Shown here piece after piece: positions 15,696 through 24,305 of a stretch of DNA of 64,000 bases (position 1 is its first letter; the number at the start of each line of letters is the position of its first letter). This DNA comes from Pseudonocardia sp. DSM 110487. GTDB taxonomy: Bacteria > Actinomycetota > Actinomycetes > Mycobacteriales > Pseudonocardiaceae. A program made the translations under genes and the position numbers. The notes beneath the pieces were generated by a model that was not told the DNA's origin, did not search any database, and worked only from the letters and a program-made list of their open reading frames with translations. The stretch lies in assembly GCF_019468565.1 (NCBI RefSeq), contig NZ_CP080521.1, positions 2,790,001 to 2,854,000 on the forward strand. Direction: 5' to 3'.

Positions 15696-16385
15696 CTAAG
15701 GATCGATCTTTTGCCAGGTGAAGCGTTGCTGCCAGGCGTTGTCGTGGCGGGCGAATCCGGTGAACGCGGTGATGACCTCGTCGAGGTCGGGGACCTCGGA
15801 GCGGAAGTGCTCGTCCGCGGAGCCGTGGCGACGCTCCAGTGCGTACCAGCCGGGACGGGTTCCGGCCTGCTCGCCGTAGCCGACCTGGACGTACGTGCCG
15901 CCATGCTCGAGAACGGCGAACCAGTTGTCGCGGGACAAGGTGCGCAGCATGCGCTCGATCGAGCTCGCACCGGGGTCATCGGCCTGAGAGCCGTCGCAGG
16001 TCGACAAGACCGAGTCGGGCTTGGTCCGCATGACGTCCGGGTGGTGCACCGATCGGTTCTGCGGGTCGTAAAGCACCAAGCCGTGCTCTTCGGCCAGGCT
16101 CCTCACGTAGGGCGCGACTTCGTCGACCCGGGACCAGCTCATCGGCATGACAACGGCGTCGGTCGTCACCGTCAGCCCGGCGGACCAGGGTGAACGCTCG
16201 TCGTCGGCCGGCAGGCTGTCCAGCTCCGGATACCGGCCTGTCAGCTCCCTGTGGAACGCCGTCACCTGCGGATGCGCCGGACCGGTTCGCTCTGCAGGCT
16301 CCTCGCAGAGGTCGGTGTACTTGCGGGTCGCTTCGTGTGCCGCGATCCCGGACGATTCGTACCAAACGGCGAGGTCGTAGCTCAC
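15696..16385 (-). CDS. orphan protein, possibly immunity-like
   Basis: A 229-residue acidic soluble protein. The start MSYDLAVWYESSG and the C-terminal half (WFAVLEHGGTYVQVGYG, then GWYALERRHG, then DLDEVITAFTGFA, then a Trp-rich end) recall immunity proteins of polymorphic toxin systems, especially Imm1-like folds. That resemblance is by eye only. No toxin, secretion or IS gene is adjacent; the neighbours are a palindromic repeat and a HugZ-like gene. It may be an orphan defence gene left after rearrangement. A general metabolic role cannot be excluded. Confidence 0.6.
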   Translation of the reverse strand: MSYDLAVWYESSGIAAHEATRKYTDLCEEPAERTGPAHPQVTAFHRELTGRYPELDSLPADDERSPWSAGLTVTTDAVVMPMSWSRVDEVAPYVRSLAEEHGLVLYDPQNRSVHHPDVMRTKPDSVLSTCDGSQADDPGASSIERMLRTLSRDNWFAVLEHGGTYVQVGYGEQAGTRPGWYALERRHGSADEHFRSEVPDLDEVITAFTGFARHDNAWQQRFTWQKIDP

Positions 16386-16440
16386 CCGGTCCCCCCTGAA
16401 CGGCTGTCCTTCAGTCCACGCTCAGAGCGTAGGGGCGGGG

Positions 16441-17241
16441 TTAGGCGGCTCGCGCCCGCCCCAGCAGCTGGATCATCGCCTTCCGGACGGCGTCCGGGGT
16501 GTCGGTGCGCTCGTCGAACGGCAGCCGCACGGCCGTCTCCTGGCCGCCCGGCTCGTCGGCTGCGAGTACGGCGAAGCCGTAGCGGTCGACGCCCACCATC
16601 CGCGCCTCGGCCGTGTCGGGCCGTTCGGCGAAGCGGCGGCAGAACAGCACGAGCGCCTCGGCGTGGTCGTCGTTCATGTGGGCGATGATCCGCTCGGCGT
16701 GCGGGCGCAGCGGGTCGGGCTCGGCGTCGGCGTAGCTCGCGGCGTCCACCCAGCTCATCCGGCCGAATCCGCCGACGTAGCGGACCGACTCCACCTGCAG
16801 GCGGTAGAGCCGGAAATCGGCGAACCCGGCGTAGAACGCACCGGGCTGGGCGGCCTGATACATCTCGAGTGCTGCCGCGCGCTCGTCGCCCGCGAGCTCC
16901 CCGACGCGGCCGATCACGGTGACCCGCGCAAGCGCGAGCGGGTCGCCTGCGCCCGCCTCGGTGGCCATCAGCGACGCCCTCGGGTCGGCGGCGAGGTTGC
17001 GGCTGTGCTCGGCGAGGTCGCTGAGCAGCAGCAACGGTCGGCCGACCGCGTCGACCGCGTGCGACACGAGCGAGCCGAACGGGAACCCGCCCTCGCCGAT
17101 AGTGGCGAGCGAGCCGGTGCGGACGGCGGCGATCAGCGTGCGGGAGCGCTCGGCGTCGCTTGGCTCGCCACGCACCCCCGGTGTGGCCGCGAGAGTGCGT
17201 TCGGCCGCATCACGCTGATGCTCGGGCACGACGTGGGTCAC
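16441..17241 (-). CDS. HugZ-like PPOX-fold protein with DUF2470 domain
   Basis: A 266-residue protein. An N-terminal split-barrel flavin/heme-binding domain (about residues 25-165) carries GSLATIGEGGFPFGSLVSHAVD. A C-terminal DUF2470 domain reads HMNDDHAEALVLFCRRF. This pairing is typical of HugZ-type heme-degrading or heme-binding proteins and of related pyridoxamine-oxidase-like proteins. The GTG at 17241 is preceded by GAGGAG (complement of 17247-17252) at a 5-base spacing, so it is preferred to the GTG ten codons upstream. The gene is divergent from recO. Heme as ligand is inference. Confidence 0.82.
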   Translation of the reverse strand: MTHVVPEHQRDAAERTLAATPGVRGEPSDAERSRTLIAAVRTGSLATIGEGGFPFGSLVSHAVDAVGRPLLLLSDLAEHSRNLAADPRASLMATEAGAGDPLALARVTVIGRVGELAGDERAAALEMYQAAQPGAFYAGFADFRLYRLQVESVRYVGGFGRMSWVDAASYADAEPDPLRPHAERIIAHMNDDHAEALVLFCRRFAERPDTAEARMVGVDRYGFAVLAADEPGGQETAVRLPFDERTDTPDAVRKAMIQLLGRARAA

Positions 17242-17324
17242 CTGGTCTCCTCGGATCGGGGTTAGGGTCACCTCACCCGGTGTGGGATGGAGGTGTCAAG
17301 CGGGAGCGGCCGTAGGCTTGGGCG

Positions 17325-18065
17325 GTGACCCTGTGGCGTGACACCGGCCTCGTGCTGCGGGTGCAGAAGCTCGGCGAGGCGGACCGCATCGTCACGCTGC
17401 TCACCCGCCGCCGCGGCAAGGTGCGCGCGGTGGCGAAGGGCGTGCGGCGCACCCGGTCGCGCTGGGGTGCGCGGCTCGAGCCGTTCAACCACGTCGATGT
17501 GCAGTGCTACACCGGCCGCTCCCTGGACATCGTCACGCAGGCCGAGACCGTCGACGCGTTCGGCGCCGGCATCATCGGCGACTACAGCCGCTACACGACC
17601 GGCTGCGCGATGCTGGAGACGGCCGACCGGCTCGTCGCGGAGGAGGGCGAGCCCGCGCTGCGCGTGTACCTGCTGCTGGTGGGTGCCGTGCGGGCACTGG
17701 TCGGCCATGAGCGCGACCCGTCGCTCGTGCTCGACGCGTTCCTGCTGCGCGCGATGACCCACGCCGGGTGGGCACCAGCGATCTCCGAGTGTGCCCGCTG
17801 CGCCGAGCCCGGCCCGCATACCGCGTTCAACATCGCCGCGGGGGGAGCGGTGTGCCCTCGCTGTCGCCCGCCCGGCTCGGTGCGCCCATCGCGGGAGACG
17901 TTCGCGCTGCTCGACGCGCTGCTGCACGGCGACTGGGACACCGCAGACTCCGCCACCGGCGTGACCCGCCGCGACACCAGCGGGCTCGTCGCCGCCCACC
18001 TGCAGTGGCACATGGAACGGCAGCTGCGGTCGCTGCCGCTGGTGGAGCGGCGGGTTACGACCTGA
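17325..18065 (+). CDS. recO: DNA repair protein RecO
   Basis: A 246-residue RecO. The N-terminal OB fold starts VTLWRDTGLVLRVQKLGEADRIVTLLTRRRGKVRAVAKGVRR. A C-terminal helical domain holds a four-Cys zinc site (ECARCAEPG, then AVCPRCRPP, about residues 161-185). RecO loads RecA with RecR on SSB-coated gaps and anneals strands. Its place between era and uppS matches mycobacteria, although a P450/SDR block now separates it from era. The GTG start lies 83 bases from the divergent HugZ-like gene. The last 11 bases overlap the convergent monooxygenase. Confidence 0.95.
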   Translation: MTLWRDTGLVLRVQKLGEADRIVTLLTRRRGKVRAVAKGVRRTRSRWGARLEPFNHVDVQCYTGRSLDIVTQAETVDAFGAGIIGDYSRYTTGCAMLETADRLVAEEGEPALRVYLLLVGAVRALVGHERDPSLVLDAFLLRAMTHAGWAPAISECARCAEPGPHTAFNIAAGGAVCPRCRPPGSVRPSRETFALLDALLHGDWDTADSATGVTRRDTSGLVAAHLQWHMERQLRSLPLVERRVTT

Positions 18066-19290
18066 TCCCGGCCCGCCGCGCGAACGCAGGAGCGTGCTCG
18101 GGGCGCAGCCCCACCCCGATGAGGTAGGCAGGCACGAACGACGCCGCGGGGATCGCCTTCAGCAGCGCGACGATGGGCTTCGGTGGGCCCTGCCGCTCCC
18201 CGTCGATGATCGGTTTCACGACGGCGCGGTGCAGGATCCTCTGCAGGGTCTGCACGGCGATGGTGGGCACCAGCCTGCGCCTGCGGACCTTGGCCAGCAC
18301 GTCCACGCCGACGGCGCCCCGCCGCAGCGGCTCGGCCAGCAGGGTGGCCGCGGCGACGGCGTCCTGCACGGCGAGGTTGATCCCGACCCCGCCGATGGGC
18401 GACATGGCGTGTGCGGCGTCGCCGATGCACAGCAGCCCGTCGACGTGCCAGCGGTCGAGCCGGTTCAGCCGGACGTCGAGGTGCTTGACGTCGTCCATCG
18501 ACGCCAGCTCGTGGACCCGGTCGGCGAGCCACGGCACGGCCTCGGCGATCTCCCGGCGGAACCACTCGATCCCCCGCTCGCGGAGCTGGGTGTCACCACC
18601 CTTCGTGGCGAGGTACGCGATCTGGAGGAAGTCCTCGCGCGGGATCACGAGCACGAACCGTCGGCTGCTCGCGACCGGTGTCAGCGCGGTCGGGTCGCCT
18701 GGCGTGCGCGGCAGCCGGAACCACCAGGTGTCGATCGGGACCGGCAGCTCCTTCGGCCGCAGCTCCGCCTGCGCGCGGGCGATCGACCAGCGGCCGTCCG
18801 CGGCCACCGTGAGGTCCGTGCGCAGCTCGTGCAGCTCGCCGTCCTCGGTGCGGTAGCGCACCCCGCGCACGCTCCCGGACTCGCGGATCAGCTCGGTGAC
18901 CTCGGCATGCATTCGCAGCGTGTACGCCGGCTCGTGCGATCCGGCCTCCGCGAGCAGGTTGAGCAGGTCCCACTGCGGCACCATCGCGATGTAGGGATGG
19001 GCCACTTTCAGGCGGCTCAGGTCGCCGACGACGACCCGGCTGCCGTCGGGGAACGGGAAGGCGATCTCGTGCAGCTCGCTGTGCGGGAGCTCGGCGAAGC
19101 GCGGGCCGAGCCCGAGTTCGTCGAGCAGCTGCAGGGTGGACGGGTGGACGGTGTCCCCGCGGAAGTCGCGCAGGAAGTCGCCGTGCTTCTCCAGGACTGT
19201 GACGTCGACTCCTGCCCTGGCGAGCAGGAGGCCGAGCACCATGCCGGCCGGGCCGCCGCCAACGACAGCGCAGGTCGTGCGCTCGGTCAT
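18055..19290 (-). CDS. FAD-dependent monooxygenase/oxidoreductase
   Basis: A 411-residue protein of the FAD_binding_3 (PHBH-like) family. Motifs are GGGPAGMVLGLLLARAG (residues ~10-26), a basic DTVHPSTLQLL region, DG at AADGRWS near 168, and the second FAD motif GDAAHAMSPIGGVGINLAVQDA near residue 290. Relatives hydroxylate aromatic or polyketide substrates or act as geranylgeranyl-type reductases. AAGGAGG precedes the ATG by 9 bases. A perfect TTCATC/GATGAA dyad lies 15 bases upstream. It overlaps recO tail to tail by 11 bases. The substrate is unknown. Confidence 0.85.
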   Translation of the reverse strand: MTERTTCAVVGGGPAGMVLGLLLARAGVDVTVLEKHGDFLRDFRGDTVHPSTLQLLDELGLGPRFAELPHSELHEIAFPFPDGSRVVVGDLSRLKVAHPYIAMVPQWDLLNLLAEAGSHEPAYTLRMHAEVTELIRESGSVRGVRYRTEDGELHELRTDLTVAADGRWSIARAQAELRPKELPVPIDTWWFRLPRTPGDPTALTPVASSRRFVLVIPREDFLQIAYLATKGGDTQLRERGIEWFRREIAEAVPWLADRVHELASMDDVKHLDVRLNRLDRWHVDGLLCIGDAAHAMSPIGGVGINLAVQDAVAAATLLAEPLRRGAVGVDVLAKVRRRRLVPTIAVQTLQRILHRAVVKPIIDGERQGPPKPIVALLKAIPAASFVPAYLIGVGLRPEHAPAFARRAGIRS

Positions 19291-19304
19291 CGCGATCCTC
19301 CTTT

Positions 19305-19320
19305 TTCATCGGTTGATGAA
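19305..19320. promoter_or_regulatory. TTCATC-4-GATGAA dyad upstream of the FAD monooxygenase
   Basis: A perfect 16-bp dyad with 6-bp arms around GGTT lies 15 bases before the monooxygenase ATG. It resembles TetR-family operators, but no TetR gene is adjacent, so the cognate regulator must lie elsewhere if the site is real. Confidence 0.5.
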
Positions 19321-19360
19321 TAGAGGAGACGGTACTCCGCGGCAGGGGCAGCGTCCAGGT

Positions 19361-20005
19361 TCACGACCCCAGGTAGCGCAGCACCGCCAGCACTCGCCTG
19401 CTGTAGCCCGCCGTCTCGGGGATCCCCAGCTTCCCGAAGATCGAGGCGACGTGCTTCTCCACGGCGCTCACCGACATCCGCAACCGCTCCGCCGTGCCGG
19501 CGTTCGTGAGGCCCTCGGCCATGGCGTCGAGCACGTCGCGTTCGCGGGGCGTGAGGCGGGAGAGCGGGTCGGCCCGCCTGCCTGCGGCGAGCAGCTGCCG
19601 CACCACCTCCGGGTCGAACGCCGCACCGCCCGCCCCGACCCGTTCGAGGGCGTCCAGGAACTCCCCGACCTGGGCCACCCGGTCCTTCAACAGGTAGCCG
19701 ACGCGGCCGCCGTCGTCGCCGATCAGCTGCGCCGTGTGCCTGCGCTCGACGTACTGCGACAGTACGAGCACCCCCACCCGCGGCCACCGGCGCCGGATCT
19801 CCAGCGCCGCGACCACACCCTCGTCACTGTGGGTCGGCGGCATGCGCACGTCGGCCACGACGACGTCGGGCTGGTCGCGCTCGACCGCCCCGAGCAGCGC
19901 GCGGGCGTCGCCGACCGCGGCCACCACCTCGTGGCCCTCGTCGACGAGCAGGCGGACGAGCCCCTCGCGCAGCAGCGCGGAGTCCTCGGCGATCGTCACG
20001 CGCAC
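19361..20005 (-). CDS. NarL/FixJ-type response regulator
   Basis: A 214-residue regulator. The receiver domain starts VRVTIAEDSALLREGLVRLL (acidic pair E-D), with the phospho-acceptor in DVVVADVRMPP near residue 54 and the conserved Lys in YLLKDR near 105. A C-terminal LuxR-type HTH reads SRLTPRERDVLDAMAEGLTN and SAVEKHVASIFGKL. The GTG at 20005 gives the usual VRV-IAED start; a GTG two codons later gives a GTGA overlap with the kinase stop. It is coupled to the sensor kinase upstream and probably controls local or envelope-linked genes. The signal is unknown. Confidence 0.92.
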   Translation of the reverse strand: MRVTIAEDSALLREGLVRLLVDEGHEVVAAVGDARALLGAVERDQPDVVVADVRMPPTHSDEGVVAALEIRRRWPRVGVLVLSQYVERRHTAQLIGDDGGRVGYLLKDRVAQVGEFLDALERVGAGGAAFDPEVVRQLLAAGRRADPLSRLTPRERDVLDAMAEGLTNAGTAERLRMSVSAVEKHVASIFGKLGIPETAGYSRRVLAVLRYLGS

Positions 20006-21126
20006 GGCAGCTCCGCGGTGACGACGGTCGGCCCGCCCGGCGGGCTCTCGACGGCGAACTCGCCGTCGGCGGCTGCGACGCGGCGGGCCAGCCCGGCGAG
20101 GCCGCCGCCTGCGGGGTCGGCGCCGCCGCGGCCGTCGTCGCGAACGCTGGCGTGCAGCCGCCCGTCCACCATCGCCACCTCCACGTCCACGCGCAGCGCC
20201 CCCGAGTGCTTGGCCGCGTTCGTCACCGCCTCGCTGATCACGAACCAGGCCGCGGCGCGCACGGTAGCCGGCGGCTCGACGGGCAGGTCGCAGCGGATGC
20301 GGACCGGCAGGGGAGCCCGCTCGGCCACCGACTCCAGCGCGGTTGCCAGCCCGCCGGTGTCCAGCGCCGCCGGGTAGACCCGCCACGACACGTCGCGCAG
20401 CTCCACGAGCGCGTGCTGCGCCTCGTCGTGGGCCTGGGCGACGAACTCGGCCGCGCGGTCGGGGTGGCGGCGCGCCCTGCCCAGCAGCATGCCGAGCGCG
20501 ACGAGCCGCTGCTGCACGCCGTCGTGGAGGTCGCGCTCGATGCGGCGGCGCTCGTCGTCGACGGCCGCGACGATCGCGTCCCGGGTGCGCGAGAGCTCCT
20601 CGACGCGCTGGGTGAGCCGTTCCTCGCGCGAGGGTGCGAGCATCCGGGCGAGCAGGCTGCGTTCCCAGCGGGCAACGCCCGCGGCGCCGGCGAGCGCGAG
20701 GTAGAGCAGCACGGCGCCGGGAATCGCGTAGTACGCGACCAGTGCACCGCTGACGACGACGGCCGGATCGCGCTCCATCACCCACGGGGTCTGGGTGACC
20801 CACGAGAGGAGGAGCGTGGCGGCGAAGGTCAGGCCGATGCCGAGCAGCGTGAGCACCGCGCCACCCAGCAGCCCGACGGGAATCCGCGCCGCCAGGTAGC
20901 GCAGCGCACGGGCCGACGGTGGCTCGGTACTCGCGTCCGTGCCGCCGAACAGGACCGCGATCCGGCGGCGCTCCAGCGCGGCGACCCGCCGGACCGCCAC
21001 CTCCGCCTTCGGCCGGAGCGCGGGCGCGAGCAGGACCGCGGCGACCGGGAGCGCCAGCAGCAGGTGCACCGCGGCCGAGCAGGCCCCGATGGCGAGGCCC
21101 GCGCCGGTGCGCGCCCAGGTCCGCAC
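19996..21126 (-). CDS. sensor histidine kinase (HisKA_3 type)
   Basis: A 376-residue membrane kinase. Hydrophobic segments lie near residues 10-35, 80-112 and 122-148. The dimerisation/phosphotransfer helix reads ERRRIERDLHDGVQQRLVAL near residue 190, with the phospho-His in LHDG. The ATPase domain carries AVTNAAKHSG and RDDGRGG. This is the DesK/NarX class that pairs with NarL-type regulators, here the overlapping downstream gene. The N-terminal membrane part suggests an integral-membrane sensor. It starts 4 bases after the dedA stop, so the three genes probably form one unit. Confidence 0.92.
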   Translation of the reverse strand: MRTWARTGAGLAIGACSAAVHLLLALPVAAVLLAPALRPKAEVAVRRVAALERRRIAVLFGGTDASTEPPSARALRYLAARIPVGLLGGAVLTLLGIGLTFAATLLLSWVTQTPWVMERDPAVVVSGALVAYYAIPGAVLLYLALAGAAGVARWERSLLARMLAPSREERLTQRVEELSRTRDAIVAAVDDERRRIERDLHDGVQQRLVALGMLLGRARRHPDRAAEFVAQAHDEAQHALVELRDVSWRVYPAALDTGGLATALESVAERAPLPVRIRCDLPVEPPATVRAAAWFVISEAVTNAAKHSGALRVDVEVAMVDGRLHASVRDDGRGGADPAGGGLAGLARRVAAADGEFAVESPPGGPTVVTAELPCA

Positions 21127-21130
21127 GGCG

Positions 21131-21931
21131 CTAACGCGATGACCGGTGCGGCGGCGCGTCGGGCCGGACCACCGGGAGCCGCTGGGTGGGCTGCGCCGAC
21201 CACTCCGTCGACGACGGCTCGGCCGACCATTGCCGCACCGGCTCCTGCGGCCGGACCCGGATCACCGGGATCTGCTCGGTCGGCGCGTCGTCGAGGTCCG
21301 CGGGAACCTCATTGCGCTTGCGCCTGATCCGCAGCACCACGAAGACCACCACCGCGATCGCGACCGCCACGAGCACGACCCTCGAGAGGATGCCCGCGTA
21401 GCTCTCGACGATGTGCCAGTTCTCGCCCAGCTGGTAGCCGGCGACGACGAACACCGAGTTCCAGATCAGGCTGCCGGCTGCGGTGAGGGCGAGGAACAGC
21501 CCGATGTTCATCCGCTCGACCCCGGCCGGCACCGAGATCATGCTGCGGACCAGCGGCACCATCCGTCCGAAGAACACCGCCTTCGCGCCGTGCCTCGCGA
21601 ACCACGCCTCCGCCTTGTGGATGTCGCCGACGTCCACGAGCGGCATCTTCTCGGCGATGGCGCACAGCCGGTCACGGCCGAGCGCGGCGCCGATCCCGTA
21701 CAGCGCGAGGGCGCCGACGACGGAGCCGATCGTCGTCCAGACGATCGCGGCGACGAGGCTGAGCTCGCCTCGGGAGGCGGCGAACCCGGCGAGTGGCAGG
21801 AACACCTCGCTGGGCAGCGGTGGGAACACGTTCTCGAGCGCGATCGCGAGACCGACGCCGGGCGCGCCGAGCGTCTCCATCAGATCGACGACCCAGCCGA
21901 CGATGCCGTCGAGCTGCGGGGCGGTGGTCAT
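21131..21931 (-). CDS. DedA-family membrane protein
   Basis: A 266-residue DedA (SNARE-associated) protein. Signatures are ENVFPPLPSEVFLPLAGF near residue 33, the basic FFGRMVPLVRSMISVPAGV near 120, and GSLIWNSVFVVAGYQLG. DedA proteins act in membrane homeostasis; some members translocate undecaprenyl phosphate or phosphatidylethanolamine. The C-terminal ~65 residues are a charged Pro-rich cytoplasmic tail. The uppS gene is divergent 96 bases away, a suggestive link through polyprenyl phosphate. It is followed at 4 bases by the histidine kinase gene. Confidence 0.9.
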   Translation of the reverse strand: MTTAPQLDGIVGWVVDLMETLGAPGVGLAIALENVFPPLPSEVFLPLAGFAASRGELSLVAAIVWTTIGSVVGALALYGIGAALGRDRLCAIAEKMPLVDVGDIHKAEAWFARHGAKAVFFGRMVPLVRSMISVPAGVERMNIGLFLALTAAGSLIWNSVFVVAGYQLGENWHIVESYAGILSRVVLVAVAIAVVVFVVLRIRRKRNEVPADLDDAPTEQIPVIRVRPQEPVRQWSAEPSSTEWSAQPTQRLPVVRPDAPPHRSSR

Positions 21932-22027
21932 GATTCACACGGTAGAGGGATGGGCGGTATGCCCGGACTGGGGTGCTCGCCGGAGGGACCCTGAGGTTTC
22001 CCGCACCCCGCCCCCTAGGGTTGGCTC

Positions 22028-22816
22028 GTGAGCCGCCGGTTCCAGCCTCCGCCGCCGCACCCGTCGGGCGCGCGGCCCCCGGCGATCCCGCGCGAGCTGG
22101 TGCCGAACCACGTCGCGCTGGTCATGGACGGCAACGGCCGCTGGGCCAACGCCCGCGGGCTGCCCCGGATCGAGGGGCACCGCCGCGGAGAGGCCGCCCT
22201 GATGGACGTGGCCCGCGGCGCGATCGACATCGGGGTCCGGTGGCTGTCGGCCTACGCGTTCTCCACCGAGAACTGGAAACGCAGCCCCGACGAGGTGCGC
22301 TTCCTCATGGGCTTCAACCGGGACGTGATCCGCCGCCGCGTCGACGAGATGGACGCGATGGGCGTGCGCGTGCGCTGGGCGGGCAGGCGTCCCCGGCTGT
22401 GGCGTTCGGTGATCAAGGAGCTGGAGATCGCCGAGGAGAAGACGAAGCACAACGACGTGCTGACGCTCACCATGTGCGTCAACTACGGCGGGCGGGCAGA
22501 GATCGCCGACGCCGTGAAGCAGATCGCGCGCCAGGTCGCGGAGGGCCGGATCAAGCCCGACAAGATCGACGAGCGGACGATCGCGCGGTACCTCGACGAG
22601 CCGGACATGCCCGACGTCGACCTGTTCGTGCGTTCATCGGGGGAGCAGCGCACATCGAACTTCCTGCTCTGGCAGTCCGCATACGCGGAGCTGGTCTTCC
22701 TCGACACGCTCTTCCCCGACTTCGACCGCCGCCACCTGTGGCAGGCGATCGAGATCTACGCACGGCGCGACCGCCGGTTCGGCGGCGCGCTCGACACCCC
22801 GGAGGCCGCCTCGTGA
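22028..22816 (+). CDS. uppS: isoprenyl transferase (Z-polyprenyl diphosphate synthase)
   Basis: A 262-residue cis-prenyltransferase. The active-site P-loop is VALVMDGNGRWA with the catalytic Asp, followed by GHRRGEAAL and SAYAFSTENWKRS. The substrate-binding end is DLFVRSSGEQRTSNFLLWQSAYAELVF. It makes the C50/C55 polyprenyl carrier for cell-wall synthesis. In mycobacteria the same slot holds the decaprenyl diphosphate synthase Rv2361c. The GTG start at 22028 has only a weak ribosome-binding site. The stop overlaps the next GTG start (GTGA). Confidence 0.94.
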   Translation: MSRRFQPPPPHPSGARPPAIPRELVPNHVALVMDGNGRWANARGLPRIEGHRRGEAALMDVARGAIDIGVRWLSAYAFSTENWKRSPDEVRFLMGFNRDVIRRRVDEMDAMGVRVRWAGRRPRLWRSVIKELEIAEEKTKHNDVLTLTMCVNYGGRAEIADAVKQIARQVAEGRIKPDKIDERTIARYLDEPDMPDVDLFVRSSGEQRTSNFLLWQSAYAELVFLDTLFPDFDRRHLWQAIEIYARRDRRFGGALDTPEAAS

Positions 22817-23217
22817 CCGGTGCCATCGCCGACCAGCTGGCCGTCGCGAAAGCCGCGCTGGAACGCTTCCACGACGTCACCGTCGACGAGGACGGCGCCC
22901 TCACCTTCGCCCACGGCGGCGTCGTCTGCGCGCTGCAGGGCCTCGACATCGAGGATGGCCTGCCGGTCCTCAACCTCACCTGCGTGGTGGCGTGGGACCT
23001 GCCCGCCGAGTCCGACGTGCCCACGCAGGTGGCGCTCGGCGTGGGCGAGGGCCTGTTCGGCACCGCGCGCGTGATTCGCGGCAGCGCAGGCTGGGACGTC
23101 ACCTGGCGCTACGCGTTCCCCGCCGCCGGTCTGGACGAGAAGGCGATGGGAACGCTGCTGATGCTCGTGGTGAGCGGTGCCTCCAGCTTGCGAGCGGAGC
23201 TCAGCCCGGCGACGTGA
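22813..23217 (+). CDS. conserved actinobacterial protein, possibly YbjN/chaperone-like fold
   Basis: A 134-residue soluble protein that begins with VTGAIADQLAVAKAALERF. Alternating strands follow: GALTFAHGGVVCALQGL, GLPVLNLTCVVAWDLP, GLFGTARVIRG and GWDVTWRYAFP. The helix-strand-strand pattern resembles YbjN or type III-chaperone-like folds, but I do not recognise the family with certainty. Translational coupling to uppS by a GTGA overlap implies a related or co-needed role. Its last 17 bases overlap the convergent DUF1918 gene. Confidence 0.75.
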   Translation: MTGAIADQLAVAKAALERFHDVTVDEDGALTFAHGGVVCALQGLDIEDGLPVLNLTCVVAWDLPAESDVPTQVALGVGEGLFGTARVIRGSAGWDVTWRYAFPAAGLDEKAMGTLLMLVVSGASSLRAELSPAT

Positions 23218-23386
23218 CGTGTGCGCCGGCGCCCGGCTGGAAGACGGACTCGTGGCCGTCCTGCCAGCGCACCCGGTAGCAGGTGCGGTCGCCGGAGCCG
23301 ATCACTTCGAGAATCTCGCCCTCGCGTCGCGCCTGGTCGACGATCGTGCCTTCGACGACGATGTGGTCGCCCGTCTTGGCCTCCAT
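23201..23386 (-). CDS. DUF1918 domain protein
   Basis: A 61-residue protein matching the DUF1918 pattern: an MEAKTGDHIVVEG start, a charged middle (QARREGEILEV) and a YRVRWQDGHESVFQPG end. The fold is likely a small SH3-like beta barrel. Such proteins are widespread in actinobacteria; their role is undefined. The ATG at 23386 has GGGAG about 10 bases upstream. It is convergent with and overlaps the uppS-coupled gene by 17 bases. Confidence 0.82.
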   Translation of the reverse strand: MEAKTGDHIVVEGTIVDQARREGEILEVIGSGDRTCYRVRWQDGHESVFQPGAGAHVTSPG

Positions 23387-23487
23387 CGGCAGGTCATCTC
23401 CCTTCCGGTTCGGGCTCTCCACGATGCTCCCGCAGCAGGCGGCCGGGGTCCAGGGCTGGCCACGATCGGACGGTTCCGCGCTGATCG

Positions 23488-23916
23488 TCAGCGGGCGGCG
23501 CCGCAGTCCTTGCAGAGGCCGAAGACCTCGGCCGTGTGGCTCAGCTCCACGAACCCGTGGGTCTCGGCCACCCGCCGCGCCCATGTCTCCACCGCGGGAC
23601 CCTCGATCTCGACCGTGTGGCCGCAGCGGCGGCAGACGAGGTGGTGGTGGTGCTCCGCGGAGGCGCAGCGGCGGTAGACGGCCTCGCCCGAGCCGGTGCG
23701 CAGCACGTCGACCTCGCCGCCGTCGGCGAGGGTCTGCAGCGTGCGGTAGACCGTGGTGAGCCCGATTCCCTCGCCCGCGCGGCGCAGCTCTTCGTGGATC
23801 TCCTGAGCGGAGCGGAAGTCCTCCAGCCGGTCCAGCAGTGCGGACACCGCCGCCCGCTGCCGGGTGGCGCGCAGCGCTCTGGTGGTGGGCGCCTGCCCGT
23901 TCACGTCGGTGTTCAT
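23488..23916 (-). CDS. zur: Fur-family zinc regulator (Zur-like)
   Basis: A 142-residue Fur-family repressor. The winged helix lies in the first ~85 residues (RATRQRAAVSALL, then GIGLTTVYRTLQTLADGG). The metal-rich tail has AEHHHHLVCRRCGHTVEIEG and a closing CKDCG, giving two CxxC structural zinc pairs. It is identified as Zur rather than Fur by context: it is coupled by ATGA overlap behind an ArsR gene, exactly as mycobacterial Rv2358-Rv2359. Zur represses zinc-uptake genes. I did not find a convincing Zur box in this window. Confidence 0.88.
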   Translation of the reverse strand: MNTDVNGQAPTTRALRATRQRAAVSALLDRLEDFRSAQEIHEELRRAGEGIGLTTVYRTLQTLADGGEVDVLRTGSGEAVYRRCASAEHHHHLVCRRCGHTVEIEGPAVETWARRVAETHGFVELSHTAEVFGLCKDCGAAR

Positions 23917-24305
23917 CGCCCCTCCTCGACGTGTGCGACCGCGTCGACCACGATGTGCGCGAGGTGGTCGTCGACCAGGGAGTACACCACCTCCCGGCCG
24001 CGGCGCTCGCCGTGCACCACGCCTGCCGACTTCAACACCCGAAGGTGCTGGCTGATGAGTGGCTGGGCGACGCCGAGCGCGTCGACGAGGTCGTGCACGC
24101 ACCGGTCGGACACCAGGAGCTGCAGCACGATCGCGATGCGTACCGGAGCGGCGAGCGCACGCAGCAGGTCGCCCGCTGCCGCGAGCGTGCGCGGGGTGCG
24201 TACCGGCGCCGGCGTGGACCGCGGGTGCTCGGCGTGATCGTCGACGGGCAGCACACCATCGGCGGTGGTCGGGCCGGAATGCCCCGCACCTGCGACGATC
24301 GACAT
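23913..24305 (-). CDS. ArsR/SmtB-family metal-responsive repressor
   Basis: A 130-residue winged-helix repressor with DLLRALAAPVRIAIVLQLL, the recognition helix VAQPLISQHLRVLKSAG and wing GERRGREVVYSLVDDHLAHIV. The last strand's DDHLAHIV and a His/Asp-rich N-terminus (VDDHAEHP) fit an alpha5 zinc site. It corresponds to the Rv2358 SmtB-type zinc sensor that controls the downstream zur. The ATG at 24305 follows GGGGACGCAG; another ATG lies four codons upstream at 24317. The zur ATG overlaps its stop, so the pair is translated together. Confidence 0.88.
   Translation of the reverse strand: MSIVAGAGHSGPTTADGVLPVDDHAEHPRSTPAPVRTPRTLAAAGDLLRALAAPVRIAIVLQLLVSDRCVHDLVDALGVAQPLISQHLRVLKSAGVVHGERRGREVVYSLVDDHLAHIVVDAVAHVEEGR

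Noticed and set aside
15696..17241. The immunity-like and HugZ-like genes considered as a toxin-antitoxin or defence pair
   Set aside because: The HugZ-like protein has standard PPOX and DUF2470 motifs and no toxin feature. A 55-base gap separates them and nothing links them functionally.
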